From CAWJMD01 sp963700925 (GTDB lineage: Bacteria; Actinomycetota; Actinomycetes; Actinomycetales; CAWJMD01): DNA of 64,000 nt. The notes under the pieces were generated by a model. That model did no database searches. It was not told the origin of the DNA and was given only the letters and a program-made list of their open reading frames with translations. Positions 24,473-32,369 of this stretch are shown piece by piece. The DNA lies in the NCBI GenBank assembly GCA_963700925.1, contig OY969553.1:2294001-2358000 (forward strand), written 5' to 3'. Each line of letters starts with the position of its first letter. The first letter of the stretch is position 1. The position numbers were made by a program, and so were the translations under genes.

Positions 24473-25140
24473 CGGGTCTCCTTGGTGCGGCCGGAGGCGG
24501 GCGCCGAGAGCCCGCCCCAGGCGAGGTCGGTCAGCTGGGCGACGAGTTCGGGGCGAGGGAGGCGGTCGGGCGACGCGATCCAGTGGTCGGCGGCGGCGCG
24601 CACCATGCCGACCAGACCGTGCCCCCAGGTACGAGCAACCTCGGCAGGGTGGCCGTTCGCGGCCAGCACTCCCGCCACCTGGTCGCCGATCAGCGTGACC
24701 AGCCCCGCGTTCGGGTCGTCGGTGACAGGCCGGTCGAGCAGTGGACGGGTGACGACGAAGCGGTAGACGTCCGGGTCGGCCTCGACCAGGTGCAGGTAGG
24801 CGTCGACGACCGCAGCGATGGTGGCGCGCGGCGCTGTGACGGGCTCGCCGGAGGCGCCGGCAGAGCCCGAGGCCGTGGCGAGGGTTGCCTGCAGGTCGCG
24901 CAGGATCAGCGCGTGCACCGACTCGGTCACCGCCAGGTACAGCTCGCTCTTGTCACCGAAGTGGCGGTACAGCACGGTCTTGGAAGTGCCTGCCTCAGTG
25001 GCGATCTCGTCCATCCCGACGCCGGAGCCGTGTCGTCGGACGGCCCGCAGCGTGGCCTCGACGAGCTCGGTCCTCCGCGTCTGTCGGTGCTCGTCCCAGC
25101 GGGTGCTGCGTCCGTCCGCCAGAGGCCTTTCCAGGTTCAC
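24469..25140 (-). CDS. TetR family regulator of the lipid locus
   Basis: A 223-residue TetR protein. The N-terminal helix-turn-helix is clear: RRTELVEATLRAVRRHG, MDEIATEAGTSKTVLYRHFG and DKSELYLAVTE. The C-terminal ligand domain has a Thr/Ala-rich insert. It heads an operon with acyl-CoA dehydrogenase, thioesterase and YczE-like genes, and is divergent from thiolase-FabG-MaoC genes across 79 bases that hold a likely operator. It most likely represses both directions until an acyl-CoA ligand binds, as related TetR fatty-acid regulators do. Confidence 0.92.
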   Translation of the reverse strand: MNLERPLADGRSTRWDEHRQTRRTELVEATLRAVRRHGSGVGMDEIATEAGTSKTVLYRHFGDKSELYLAVTESVHALILRDLQATLATASGSAGASGEPVTAPRATIAAVVDAYLHLVEADPDVYRFVVTRPLLDRPVTDDPNAGLVTLIGDQVAGVLAANGHPAEVARTWGHGLVGMVRAAADHWIASPDRLPRPELVAQLTDLAWGGLSAPASGRTKETR

Positions 25141-25147
25141 GGCACCG

Positions 25148-25174
25148 ACAGTACCCGATACCAGCGGTACCTGT
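25148..25174. promoter_or_regulatory. Candidate TetR operator between divergent lipid operons
   Basis: ACAGTACC (25148-25155) and GGTACCTGT (25166-25174) form an inverted repeat with one base missing in the left arm. An inner TACC-AGC-GGTA palindrome lies at 25159-25169. It sits between the TetR start and the thiolase start. Confidence 0.5.
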
Positions 25175-25219
25175 TAGTGTCGCGTGTCGTACCGTCCTCA
25201 GAACCCGAGGGAGCACCCC

Positions 25220-26533
25220 ATGGCTCGCAGCACGTCCCGACCGACGGTCCGCAGGGCCGCGGTGCTCGGCGGCAACCGGATCCCCTTCGCGAGGTCTAAC
25301 GGCGCGTACGCGCGGGCGTCGAACCAAGACATGCTGACGGCGACGCTCGACGGGTTGGTGGCGCGCTTTGGTCTGGCCGGCGAGACCGTCGGCGAGGTGG
25401 TGGCCGGGGCCGTCCTCAAGCACAGCCGCGACTTCAACCTCACGCGCGAGTCGGTGCTCGGATCGCAGCTGTCGCCGACGACGCCGGCGTACGACGTGCA
25501 GCAGGCGTGCGGCACAGGACTCGAGGCGGTCGTGCTCGTGGCCAACAAGATTGCGCTCGGACAGGTCGAGTCGGGCATCGCCGGTGGGGCTGACAGCGCG
25601 AGCGACGCACCGATCGCGGTGAGCGAGGACCTGCGCCAGGTCCTGTTGTCGCTGAACCGTGCCAAGTCGCCTCAGCAGCGCCTCAGGGCACTGAGCGGCC
25701 TCCGTCCCCAGCAGCTGGTGCCCGCCATCCCGCGCAACGCCGAGCCGCGAACCGGTCTGGCGATGGGCGACCACGCCGCCGTCACCACGGCCGACTGGGG
25801 CATCACCCGCGAGGCGCAGGACGAGCTGGCCGTGGCCAGCCACCGCAACCTCGCCGCCGCCTACGACCGGGGGTTCCTCGACGACCTCGTCACCGGCTAC
25901 CTCGGGCTGACCCGTGACCAGAACCTTCGTCCCGACAGCTCGATGGCGGCCTTGGCCAAGCTGAAGCCGGTCTTCGGCTCCGACCCAGATGCCACCATGA
26001 CGGCCGGCAACTCGACGCCGCTGACCGACGGGGCCTCGGCGGTTCTGCTCGGCAGTGACGACTGGGCGTCCGAGCGTGGGCTGCCGGTGCTGGCCCACGT
26101 CGTCGACGCTCAGACAGCTGCCGTCGACTACGTGCACGGCGACGAGGGCCTGCTGATGGCACCCGCCTACGCCGTGCCTGCCCTGCTCGACCGGCAGGGA
26201 CTCACGTTGCAGGACTTCGACTTCTACGAGATCCACGAGGCGTTCGCGTCGACCGTGCTGGCAACCCTCGCCGCCTGGGAGAGCGAGGAGTTCTGCCGCA
26301 AGCGGCTCGGCCGTGACGCCGCTCTGGGTTCGATCGACCGGAGCCGACTGAACGTGACGGGCTCGTCTCTGGCTGCTGGTCACCCCTTCGCTGCAACGGG
26401 TGGCCGCATCGTGGCGACCCTCGCCAAGCTCTTGCACGAGAAGGGTTCTGGCCGCGGACTGATCTCGATCTGTGCTGCCGGCGGGCAAGGAGTCGTGGCC
26501 ATTCTCGAGGCGGCGCCGAAGGGCGCGAAGTGA
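25220..26533 (+). CDS. Acetyl-CoA C-acetyltransferase (thiolase, FadA/FadI-like)
   Basis: A 437-residue thiolase. Nucleophilic cysteine in DVQQACGTGLEAVV, the GHPFAATGGR motif with the active histidine, the NEAF-like segment IHEAFASTVLATLA, and the second cysteine in SICAAGGQGV are all present. The longer length and R-x-PF-A N-terminus (GNRIPFARSNGAY) resemble FadI-type thiolases of beta-oxidation. ATG 20-some bases after GAGGGAG sets the start at 25220. The next gene, FabG, begins inside its stop codon region (GTG 26530). Confidence 0.93.
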   Translation: MARSTSRPTVRRAAVLGGNRIPFARSNGAYARASNQDMLTATLDGLVARFGLAGETVGEVVAGAVLKHSRDFNLTRESVLGSQLSPTTPAYDVQQACGTGLEAVVLVANKIALGQVESGIAGGADSASDAPIAVSEDLRQVLLSLNRAKSPQQRLRALSGLRPQQLVPAIPRNAEPRTGLAMGDHAAVTTADWGITREAQDELAVASHRNLAAAYDRGFLDDLVTGYLGLTRDQNLRPDSSMAALAKLKPVFGSDPDATMTAGNSTPLTDGASAVLLGSDDWASERGLPVLAHVVDAQTAAVDYVHGDEGLLMAPAYAVPALLDRQGLTLQDFDFYEIHEAFASTVLATLAAWESEEFCRKRLGRDAALGSIDRSRLNVTGSSLAAGHPFAATGGRIVATLAKLLHEKGSGRGLISICAAGGQGVVAILEAAPKGAK

Positions 26534-27927
26534 GCCCCAAGGCAGTTCGCCAGCCGTCAGGTCGGCGGCCGTCGGCACCGGCTGACCGGTATACCGCCTT
26601 CGTCGGATCGGGGCTCGGCTCTGCCCTGGCCACACGGCTCGGGCTGCCGAAACCCGTTGCGTTGCGGCGGTGGACGCCCGGAGGACCCTTGCTGGACGGC
26701 CCGGCCCTGGTGACGGCCATCGGTTCCGGAGGCTCAAAAAGCATTGTCGCGGAAGGGATCTCGGCGCAGTTCGTCGGCCGCGACGTCGAGGTCGTCCGGT
26801 CGCTTCCGGACGACTCGACCCGCCTGGGTGCGATCGTCGTGGACCTGTCGTCCGCGCGCGTCGTCGCCGACCTCGAGCACCTGCGCGCCGTCCTGGCGAC
26901 GGCGCTCAAGCGGCTGGGCCGCAGTGGTCGTGTTCTGTTGGTCGCCACCGCCCCCGAGCGCATCGACGACCCAGCCGGCGCGGCGACCCAGCACGCGGCT
27001 CAGGGCATCGTGCGCAGCATCGCCAAGGAGCTGCGAGCCGGGGCGACGGCCAACCTGCTGTACACGCTCGCCGACGATGCGGCCGTCGCGTCGGCGGTCG
27101 AGTTCTTCGTCTCGGGACGATCTGCCTACGTGGATGGGCAGGTCGTGCGGGTGGGTCCCGGTGCAGCGCAAGGCGAAGTGGACCCTGAGCGGCCACTCGA
27201 CGGCAAGGTCGCCGTCGTCACCGGCGGGGCGCGGGGCATCGGTGCCTCGATCGTCGAGGTGCTGGCGCGCGACGGCGCCACGGTCGTGGCCGTCGACGTT
27301 CCGGCGGCGGGCGAGCACCTGGTGGCCGTCGCGAACCGGGTCGGCGGCACCGCGCTGCAGCTGGACGTGACGGCTGCCGACGCCGGCACGCGGATCGCCG
27401 ACCACGCGAGCCGATTCGGCGGCATCGACCTGATGGTGCACAACGCGGGCATCACCCGCGACAAGCTGCTGGTCAACACCGACGCCGATCGCTGGGCGTC
27501 CGTGCTGGAGGTGAATCTCGCTGCGCAGCTGCGTATCGACGAGATTCTTCTCGCAACGGGCGGTGCTGTTCCTGACGGCGGACGGGTGGTGTCGGTGTCG
27601 TCGCTGAGCGGCATCGCAGGCAACCGCGGGCAGGTCAGCTACGCGGCGAGCAAGTCGGGTGTGATCGGGATGGTGCGGGCGCAGGCATCGCGGCTCGCGT
27701 CACGTGGCATCACGTACAACGCGGTCGCGCCGGGGTTCATCGAGACCGAGATGACGTCGAGGATGCCGCTGGGAACGCGCGAGATCGGCCGACGCGTCAA
27801 CAGCCTCAGCCAGGGCGGCCTGCCGGTCGACGTCGCCGAGACGATCGGGTGGCTCGGCTGGCCGACCAGCGCCGGCATCACCGGCCAGGTCGTGCGCGTG
27901 TGCGGCCAGAGCCTGCTGGGGGCGTGA
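26530..27927 (+). CDS. High-molecular-weight 3-oxoacyl-reductase (FabG4-like SDR)
   Basis: A 465-residue protein with two Rossmann-like halves. The N-terminal half (to about 205) is a degenerate flavodoxin-like domain. The C-terminal half is a catalytic SDR: KVAVVTGGARGIGASIVEVL for NAD(H), HNAGITRDKLL, VSVSSLSGIAGNRGQVSYAASKSG with Ser-Tyr-Lys, and NAVAPGFIETEM. This plan matches mycobacterial FabG4, which uses NADH and acts on 3-oxoacyl-CoA. It overlaps the thiolase stop and is followed one base after its own stop by the MaoC gene. The three form a module for the last steps of beta-oxidation or its reverse. Confidence 0.92.
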   Translation: MSPKAVRQPSGRRPSAPADRYTAFVGSGLGSALATRLGLPKPVALRRWTPGGPLLDGPALVTAIGSGGSKSIVAEGISAQFVGRDVEVVRSLPDDSTRLGAIVVDLSSARVVADLEHLRAVLATALKRLGRSGRVLLVATAPERIDDPAGAATQHAAQGIVRSIAKELRAGATANLLYTLADDAAVASAVEFFVSGRSAYVDGQVVRVGPGAAQGEVDPERPLDGKVAVVTGGARGIGASIVEVLARDGATVVAVDVPAAGEHLVAVANRVGGTALQLDVTAADAGTRIADHASRFGGIDLMVHNAGITRDKLLVNTDADRWASVLEVNLAAQLRIDEILLATGGAVPDGGRVVSVSSLSGIAGNRGQVSYAASKSGVIGMVRAQASRLASRGITYNAVAPGFIETEMTSRMPLGTREIGRRVNSLSQGGLPVDVAETIGWLGWPTSAGITGQVVRVCGQSLLGA

Positions 27928-27928
27928 C

Positions 27929-28915
27929 ATGAGCGACCTCCCACTGAACACCCACCGCACGCAGGTTGAGCTGACCCAGAGCCCTTCGCTGCCAAGGCTT
28001 TACGCGCTCGCCGCCGCTACGACACGTGGTCGCTCGGGCGACCTCCCGGAGAGTGAGCTGTTGAGGCGAGGAGTTCAGGTCGAGGTCGACGAGCTGGCGG
28101 CGTACTCGCGGGTCTGCGGCTTCGACCTGTCGGGACGCTTGCCGTCCACGTACCTGCATGTGCTGACGTTCCCGCTGCACGTGGCGCTGATGGCCGATCG
28201 GTCCTTTCCCCTGGCGCTGCCTGGCATGGTGCACGTCGAGAACAGCAACACCATGAGCCGCTCCGTCGAGGTCGGCGAGACCCTCACACTCGCTGTGCAT
28301 GCGGAGGGTCTTCGTCCGCACCCCAAGGGTGCGCTGGTCGATCTGGTGGGTCGTGTCGACGCGACCGACCCACGTGGCGATGTCGCTGCGGCAGAGACGG
28401 TTTGGACGGGTCGCAGCACCTATCTCTCGCACGGTGCGCAGGCTCCTGACACCGAGGGGGCCGAGGGCGCCTCCGCCGCGTCCTCGGGTCGAGCCGAGAT
28501 GTCCGACCGCCCAGCCGCGACGTGGCGTATCGGTGACGACACCGGCCGCCGGTATGCGGCAGTCAGTGGCGACATCAACCCGATCCACCTGAACCCGTTG
28601 GCGGCCAAGGCGTTCGGCTTCCCACGCGCCATCGCGCACGGCATGTGGACCTACGCGCGCACGCTGGCCTGGCTGGGTGCTCGAGTGCCTGCCGCGCACA
28701 CGTCCACCGTCGAGTTCTCGCGGCCCGTGCTGCTGCCGTCGACCGTGAACGTGCACGCCCTGCATGGCGGCGGGAGCGACGTCGACGCGGCGTGGACGGT
28801 CGAGCTGCGGCCCGGCGGGAGCAGGACCGGCACGACCGGCCGGGACGGCGCGCCCACCCGCCACCTGCGCGCCACCGTCCGCCCCTTGCTCCCCCTACCC
28901 ACACGCCCCCTGTGA
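27929..28915 (+). CDS. MaoC-like (R)-3-hydroxyacyl dehydratase
   Basis: A 328-residue double-hotdog hydratase/dehydratase, like mycobacterial HtdY/HtdX-type proteins. The N-terminal hotdog (PSTYLHVLTFPLHVALMAD) is degenerate. The C-terminal hotdog has the active site: RYAAVSGDINPIHLNPLAAK with catalytic Asp and His (hydratase 2 motif), then AIAHGMWTYARTLAW. It would interconvert (3R)-hydroxyacyl-CoA and enoyl-CoA for the FabG encoded just upstream. Its last 50 bases are part of a repeated element that recurs 0.5 kb downstream, so the C-terminal tail may be recent. Confidence 0.9.
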   Translation: MSDLPLNTHRTQVELTQSPSLPRLYALAAATTRGRSGDLPESELLRRGVQVEVDELAAYSRVCGFDLSGRLPSTYLHVLTFPLHVALMADRSFPLALPGMVHVENSNTMSRSVEVGETLTLAVHAEGLRPHPKGALVDLVGRVDATDPRGDVAAAETVWTGRSTYLSHGAQAPDTEGAEGASAASSGRAEMSDRPAATWRIGDDTGRRYAAVSGDINPIHLNPLAAKAFGFPRAIAHGMWTYARTLAWLGARVPAAHTSTVEFSRPVLLPSTVNVHALHGGGSDVDAAWTVELRPGGSRTGTTGRDGAPTRHLRATVRPLLPLPTRPL

Positions 28916-28974
28916 GGTGCTCACCCAGCCCACACAGTTGGCGCCGATGTGTGTGGGCCTGCTGAGCGAGCCAC
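28862..28974 (+). repeat. Compound repeat, copy 1 (hairpin module)
   Basis: It starts with CACCTGCGCGCCACCGTCCGC inside the MaoC 3' end (28862-28882, also exact at 29384) and ends with a hairpin CCCACACA (28929-28936)/TGTGTGGG (28950-28957) and GCTGAGCGAGCCAC. The second copy lies at 29384-29474. The hairpin may also serve as a terminator between the convergent genes. Confidence 0.75.
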
Positions 28975-28982
28975 GCGGGGGC

Positions 28983-29315
28983 TCAGCGGCCGGCGCGGCG
29001 GCGCTTGGACACCAGAACGGTGAGCCCGATGACGAGGCTGAGGAGCACTGGGGCGCAGCACAACAGCACGAACGTTCCGAAGATCTGCATGTAGCCATGG
29101 GGGTCGACGGCCGCGTAGCCGGGCTCACCCGGACCTGGAGCATTCGCCGAAGACAGCACCAGCCAGCCGACGAACGCCATGAAGGCCAGGAGAACTGCAG
29201 TCAGCACCGAGACGACAACGATGGCTGCAGTCCGCCTGGCGTCGCGACGTGCCTCGGCGTGCTCAGCCGCACCGAGACCCGCCTCGGGGTGCTCAGGTGC
29301 CCTCGGTGACGTCAT
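28983..29315 (-). CDS. Small membrane protein, unknown function
   Basis: A 110-residue protein: N-terminal polar part rich in Glu, Ala and Arg (about 1-30), a hydrophobic helix AAIVVVSVLTAVLLAFMAFV GW (split here), a short outside loop with Pro-Gly, and a second helix FVLLCCAPVLLSLVIGLTVL ending in the basic tail SKRRRAGR. No family was recognised. ATG 29315 gives the first clear start. It is flanked on both sides by copies of the same compound repeat, which suggests that the repeat unit moved or duplicated around it. Confidence 0.6.
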   Translation of the reverse strand: MTSPRAPEHPEAGLGAAEHAEARRDARRTAAIVVVSVLTAVLLAFMAFVGWLVLSSANAPGPGEPGYAAVDPHGYMQIFGTFVLLCCAPVLLSLVIGLTVLVSKRRRAGR

Positions 29316-29383
29316 GGGCTCATCGTGCCTCGCTGGTGACGCGCGCAGCCGAGAACCGAGGTCACGAGTCAGCGGCGATCCTC

Positions 29384-29474
29384 CACCTGCGCGCCACCGT
29401 CCGCGCGCCCTCTGCTGTGCTCTCCCTGCCCACACAGTCGGCGCCGATCTGTGTGGGTGGGCTGAGCGAGCCAC
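29384..29474 (+). repeat. Compound repeat, copy 2 (hairpin module)
   Basis: The same 21-base opening as copy 1 at 29384-29404, then a stronger hairpin CCCACACAG (29429-29437)/CTGTGTGGG (29449-29457) and GCTGAGCGAGCCAC. The hairpins of the two copies start exactly 500 bases apart (28929 and 29429). Confidence 0.75.
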
Positions 29475-29540
29475 AGGGAGAGCGTGGGTGAGGGGAGCAA
29501 GGGGGGTTGGGGTGTCGGTGGCGGCTCGTACGCTGCCACG

Positions 29541-30413
29541 GTGATCAGGACAGGCCTGCCAGTGAGACGACTGACGCCCGTGGGCAGCCACGACGTGGCG
29601 TGGTCGCTCGGGTTCCTCGGCGCGCACGCGGTCCCGAGCCTCGAGAGCTGGGACGGCGCGACCTACCGCCGCACGCTGGTCGTCGACGGTCGGCCGGTCC
29701 CCATCGCGCTGAGCGCCGACGGCGACCACCTCCTCGTGGAGTCCCACCCCGACGCTGACCCAGCAGTCCGCGAGCTGGTCGCCCTCGACGACGACTCCGC
29801 CCCCGCCGAACGCCACCTCGCCGCCGACCTGCTGCTCGGCCCGCTGGTGACCCGCCGCCCAGGCCTTCGCCTGCCGGGCAGTCCCGACCATGCCGAGACC
29901 CTGGTGCGCATCGTGATCGGCCAGCAGGTCTCGGTGGCCGCCGCAGCGACGGTGACCGGACGGGTGGTCCGTGCGTACGGCCGGCCCGTGGCCAACCCCG
30001 AGCCGACCGGTCCGACGCACGCGTTCCCGACACCACGACAGCTAGCCGCCGCCGACCCCGAGGCGCTGCCGATGCCACGTTCCCGGGCGCGCACGGTCGT
30101 CGCGGTCGCCGCCGCACTCGCCGACGACCCCGACCTGGTGCACGACGCTGCCGCGCTGCTCAGCCTCCCCGGCGTAGGCCCGTGGACCGTCTCGTACCTG
30201 CGGATGCGGGCACTGCGCGACCCCGACGTGTTCCTGCCGACCGATCTCGGGATGCGGCGCCAGCTCGAGCGGATGGGCGTCACGGCCGACCCGGCCTCCG
30301 CGTCGGCCATGGCCACTCGATGGGCCCCGTTCCGCACCACAGCGCTCCTCCACCTGTGGGCCGAGTACCTGGACAGAACCACAGACCGAGCCGCCGTCGG
30401 GGCAACGCGATGA
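29541..30413 (+). CDS. DNA-3-methyladenine glycosylase (AlkA-like)
   Basis: A base-excision repair glycosylase of 290 residues. The N-terminal AlkA-type beta domain (to about 95) is followed by the helix-hairpin-helix GPD domain: ETLVRIVIGQQVSVAAA, the hairpin SLPGVGPWTVSYLRMRAL, and catalytic aspartate in PDVFLPTDLGMRR. It would remove alkylated purines. Start GTG 29541 gives a normal N-terminus (IRTGLPVRRLTPVG). The ATG of the methyltransferase gene overlaps its stop, so the two alkylation-repair enzymes are translationally coupled. Confidence 0.9.
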   Translation: MIRTGLPVRRLTPVGSHDVAWSLGFLGAHAVPSLESWDGATYRRTLVVDGRPVPIALSADGDHLLVESHPDADPAVRELVALDDDSAPAERHLAADLLLGPLVTRRPGLRLPGSPDHAETLVRIVIGQQVSVAAAATVTGRVVRAYGRPVANPEPTGPTHAFPTPRQLAAADPEALPMPRSRARTVVAVAAALADDPDLVHDAAALLSLPGVGPWTVSYLRMRALRDPDVFLPTDLGMRRQLERMGVTADPASASAMATRWAPFRTTALLHLWAEYLDRTTDRAAVGATR

Positions 30414-30898
30414 GGGCGTGGACGGTGGTCGAGTCGCCCGTCGATGCGCTTCTGCTGACCACGGACGGCGACGCCCTCACCTCGGTCTGGTTCAGCCCCC
30501 ACAAGGGAGTCGAACGGCGCGAGCCCGACGACCGGCGCGACGACGACCACCCGGTGCTGGTCGCCGCGCGAGAGCAGCTGACCGAGTACTTCGCCGGCGC
30601 CCGCAAGGCGTTCGACCTGCCCCTGGGTCCTCGTGGCACCGCCTTCCAGCTGTCGGTGTGGATGCGGTTGCGCGAGATCCCCTACGGCGAGACCCGCTCC
30701 TACGGCCAGATCGCCAACGAGCTCGGCCTGCCGCCCGGAGGCTCGCGCGCCGTCGGCCTGGCCAACGGCGCGAACCCCCTGTCGATCGTCGTCCCCTGCC
30801 ATCGGGTGGTCGGTGCCGACGGGTCCCTGACCGGGTTCGGCGGTGGCCTGGACCGCAAGCGCTTCCTGCTCGACCTCGAGGCCGACCTGCTGTTCTGA
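30410..30898 (+). CDS. ogt: Methylated-DNA-protein cysteine methyltransferase
   Basis: Suicide repair protein for O6-alkylguanine, 162 residues. The active site IVVPCHRVVG has acceptor Cys130, and the DNA-binding helix-turn-helix with arginine finger is GGSRAVGLANGANPLS; IPYGETRSYGQIA precedes it. Length is typical of Ogt. It overlaps the AlkA-like gene as ATGA, so both enzymes of alkylation repair are made together. No Ada-type regulatory domain is attached. Confidence 0.95.
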   Translation: MRAWTVVESPVDALLLTTDGDALTSVWFSPHKGVERREPDDRRDDDHPVLVAAREQLTEYFAGARKAFDLPLGPRGTAFQLSVWMRLREIPYGETRSYGQIANELGLPPGGSRAVGLANGANPLSIVVPCHRVVGADGSLTGFGGGLDRKRFLLDLEADLLF

Positions 30899-30965
30899 CG
30901 GTCGCGGTTCCGGGTGTTGGACGGGCAGCGCCTGGGCGCGTGAGCGCCTGGGATCATGGGATGAC

Positions 30966-32345
30966 ATGTCGACACCTGCCGACGCCGGAGCCCCTGAGCC
31001 CGCCGCGCCCGAACCCGCTACCACCCCGGCTGCGGCGCTGACGACTGCCCGGTCGTGGACGGTGTGGGCGATCGCGGTCGTCGCCTACGCGGTCGCCGTG
31101 TTCAACCGGACCTCGCTCGGGGTCGCCGCCGAAGACGCCTCGCAGCGGTTCGGCATCGGCGCCTCGCAGCTCGCGTCCTTCGCCGTCCTGCAGCTGCTCG
31201 TGTACGCCGCGATGCAGGTGCCGGTCGGCGTGCTGCTCGACCGCTTCGGGTCCCGGCGTCTGCTGGTCACCGGTGGTGTCGTGATGGCCGGCGGCCAGCT
31301 GCTGATCTCCCAAACCACCACTCCCGCAGGTGCTCTCGCCGCCCGCATCCTGGTCGGTGTCGGCGACGCAATGACCTTCATCAGCGTGTTGCGGCTCATT
31401 CCCGCCTGGTTCGGCCCACGACAGGTGCCCGTCCTCACGCAGTTCACGGGCATCCTCGGCCAGGTTGGTCAGATCGCCAGTGCCGTGCCGCTGGCGGCTG
31501 TGCTCGCTGGCCCGGGCTGGTCGGTGGCGTACGGCGGTGCCGCCGCGGTCGGCGTTCTCGTGGCGACGTTCGTGCTCGTGGCCCTGCGCGACCGTCCCCC
31601 TGGCTCAGGCGCGCGCCCGCCGGCGTCCTCCCTCGCGCAGGTGCGCCGCGACCTCGTCGACTCGTGGCTGCACCCCGGCACGCGGCTCGGGCTGTGGTCG
31701 CACTTCACCGTCCAGTTCTCCGGCATCGTGTTCGCGCTCCTCTGGGGCTTCCCGTTCATGACGCAGGGGCTCGGACTGTCCGAAGGTGTGGCCGGCACGC
31801 TGCTCACCGTGCTCGTGCTCGCCGGCATGGCGGCAGGCCCGGTGCTGGGCAGGCTGACGGCGAGCTTCCCGTTCCGGCGGTCGAACCTGGTGCTGGGCGT
31901 GGTCACGGTGACCGTCGTGGTCTGGACCGCCGTGCTGGCCTGGCCCGGCGCTGCTCCGCTGCCGCTGGTCGTGCTGCTCGTGCTGGTGCTGGCACTCAAC
32001 GGCCCCGCCTCGATGGTCGGGTTCGACTTCGCGCGGACGTTCAACCCGTCCACGCGCCTCGGGAGTGCCACCGGCATCGTCAACGTCGGCGGCTTCATCG
32101 CGTCGCTGCTCGCGATCCTCGGGGTTGGGCTGCTGCTCGACCTGCGTGCCCCGGGAGGCGACTACGGCCTCGACGACTTCAAGGTGGCGTTCGCCGTCCA
32201 GTACCTGCTGTGGGCTGTCGGCGGCATCGGCATCTGGCGGACGAGGGTGCTCGCACGCCGCGGGCTCCGGGCTGCCGGCACAACGATCGACCCCCTGCCA
32301 CGCGCGATCGCCCGGCACTGGGGCCAGCGTCGCCGACGCCCCTGA
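30966..32345 (+). CDS. MFS transporter
   Basis: A 459-residue major-facilitator protein with about 12 membrane helices, starting WTVWAIAVVAYAVAVFNRTS and including the loop motif GVLLDRFGSRRLLVTGG between helices 2 and 3 (motif A-like). FNRTSLGVAAEDA after helix 1 resembles the sugar-phosphate/anion:cation symporter branch. Substrate unknown. ATG 30966 lies 67 bases after ogt, so it may be independent. A near-perfect inverted repeat overlaps its stop codon. Confidence 0.87.
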   Translation: MSTPADAGAPEPAAPEPATTPAAALTTARSWTVWAIAVVAYAVAVFNRTSLGVAAEDASQRFGIGASQLASFAVLQLLVYAAMQVPVGVLLDRFGSRRLLVTGGVVMAGGQLLISQTTTPAGALAARILVGVGDAMTFISVLRLIPAWFGPRQVPVLTQFTGILGQVGQIASAVPLAAVLAGPGWSVAYGGAAAVGVLVATFVLVALRDRPPGSGARPPASSLAQVRRDLVDSWLHPGTRLGLWSHFTVQFSGIVFALLWGFPFMTQGLGLSEGVAGTLLTVLVLAGMAAGPVLGRLTASFPFRRSNLVLGVVTVTVVVWTAVLAWPGAAPLPLVVLLVLVLALNGPASMVGFDFARTFNPSTRLGSATGIVNVGGFIASLLAILGVGLLLDLRAPGGDYGLDDFKVAFAVQYLLWAVGGIGIWRTRVLARRGLRAAGTTIDPLPRAIARHWGQRRRRP

Positions 32346-32369
32346 TCCCTTCTCGCAGAAGGGTTCAGG
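32341..32369. terminator. Bidirectional terminator overlapping two stop codons
   Basis: CCTGATCCCTTCT (32341-32353) pairs with AGAAGGGTTCAGG (32357-32369), 13 bp with one mismatch and a 3-base loop. It includes the stop codon of the MFS gene (+) and the stop of the penicillin-binding protein gene (-). Confidence 0.75.
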
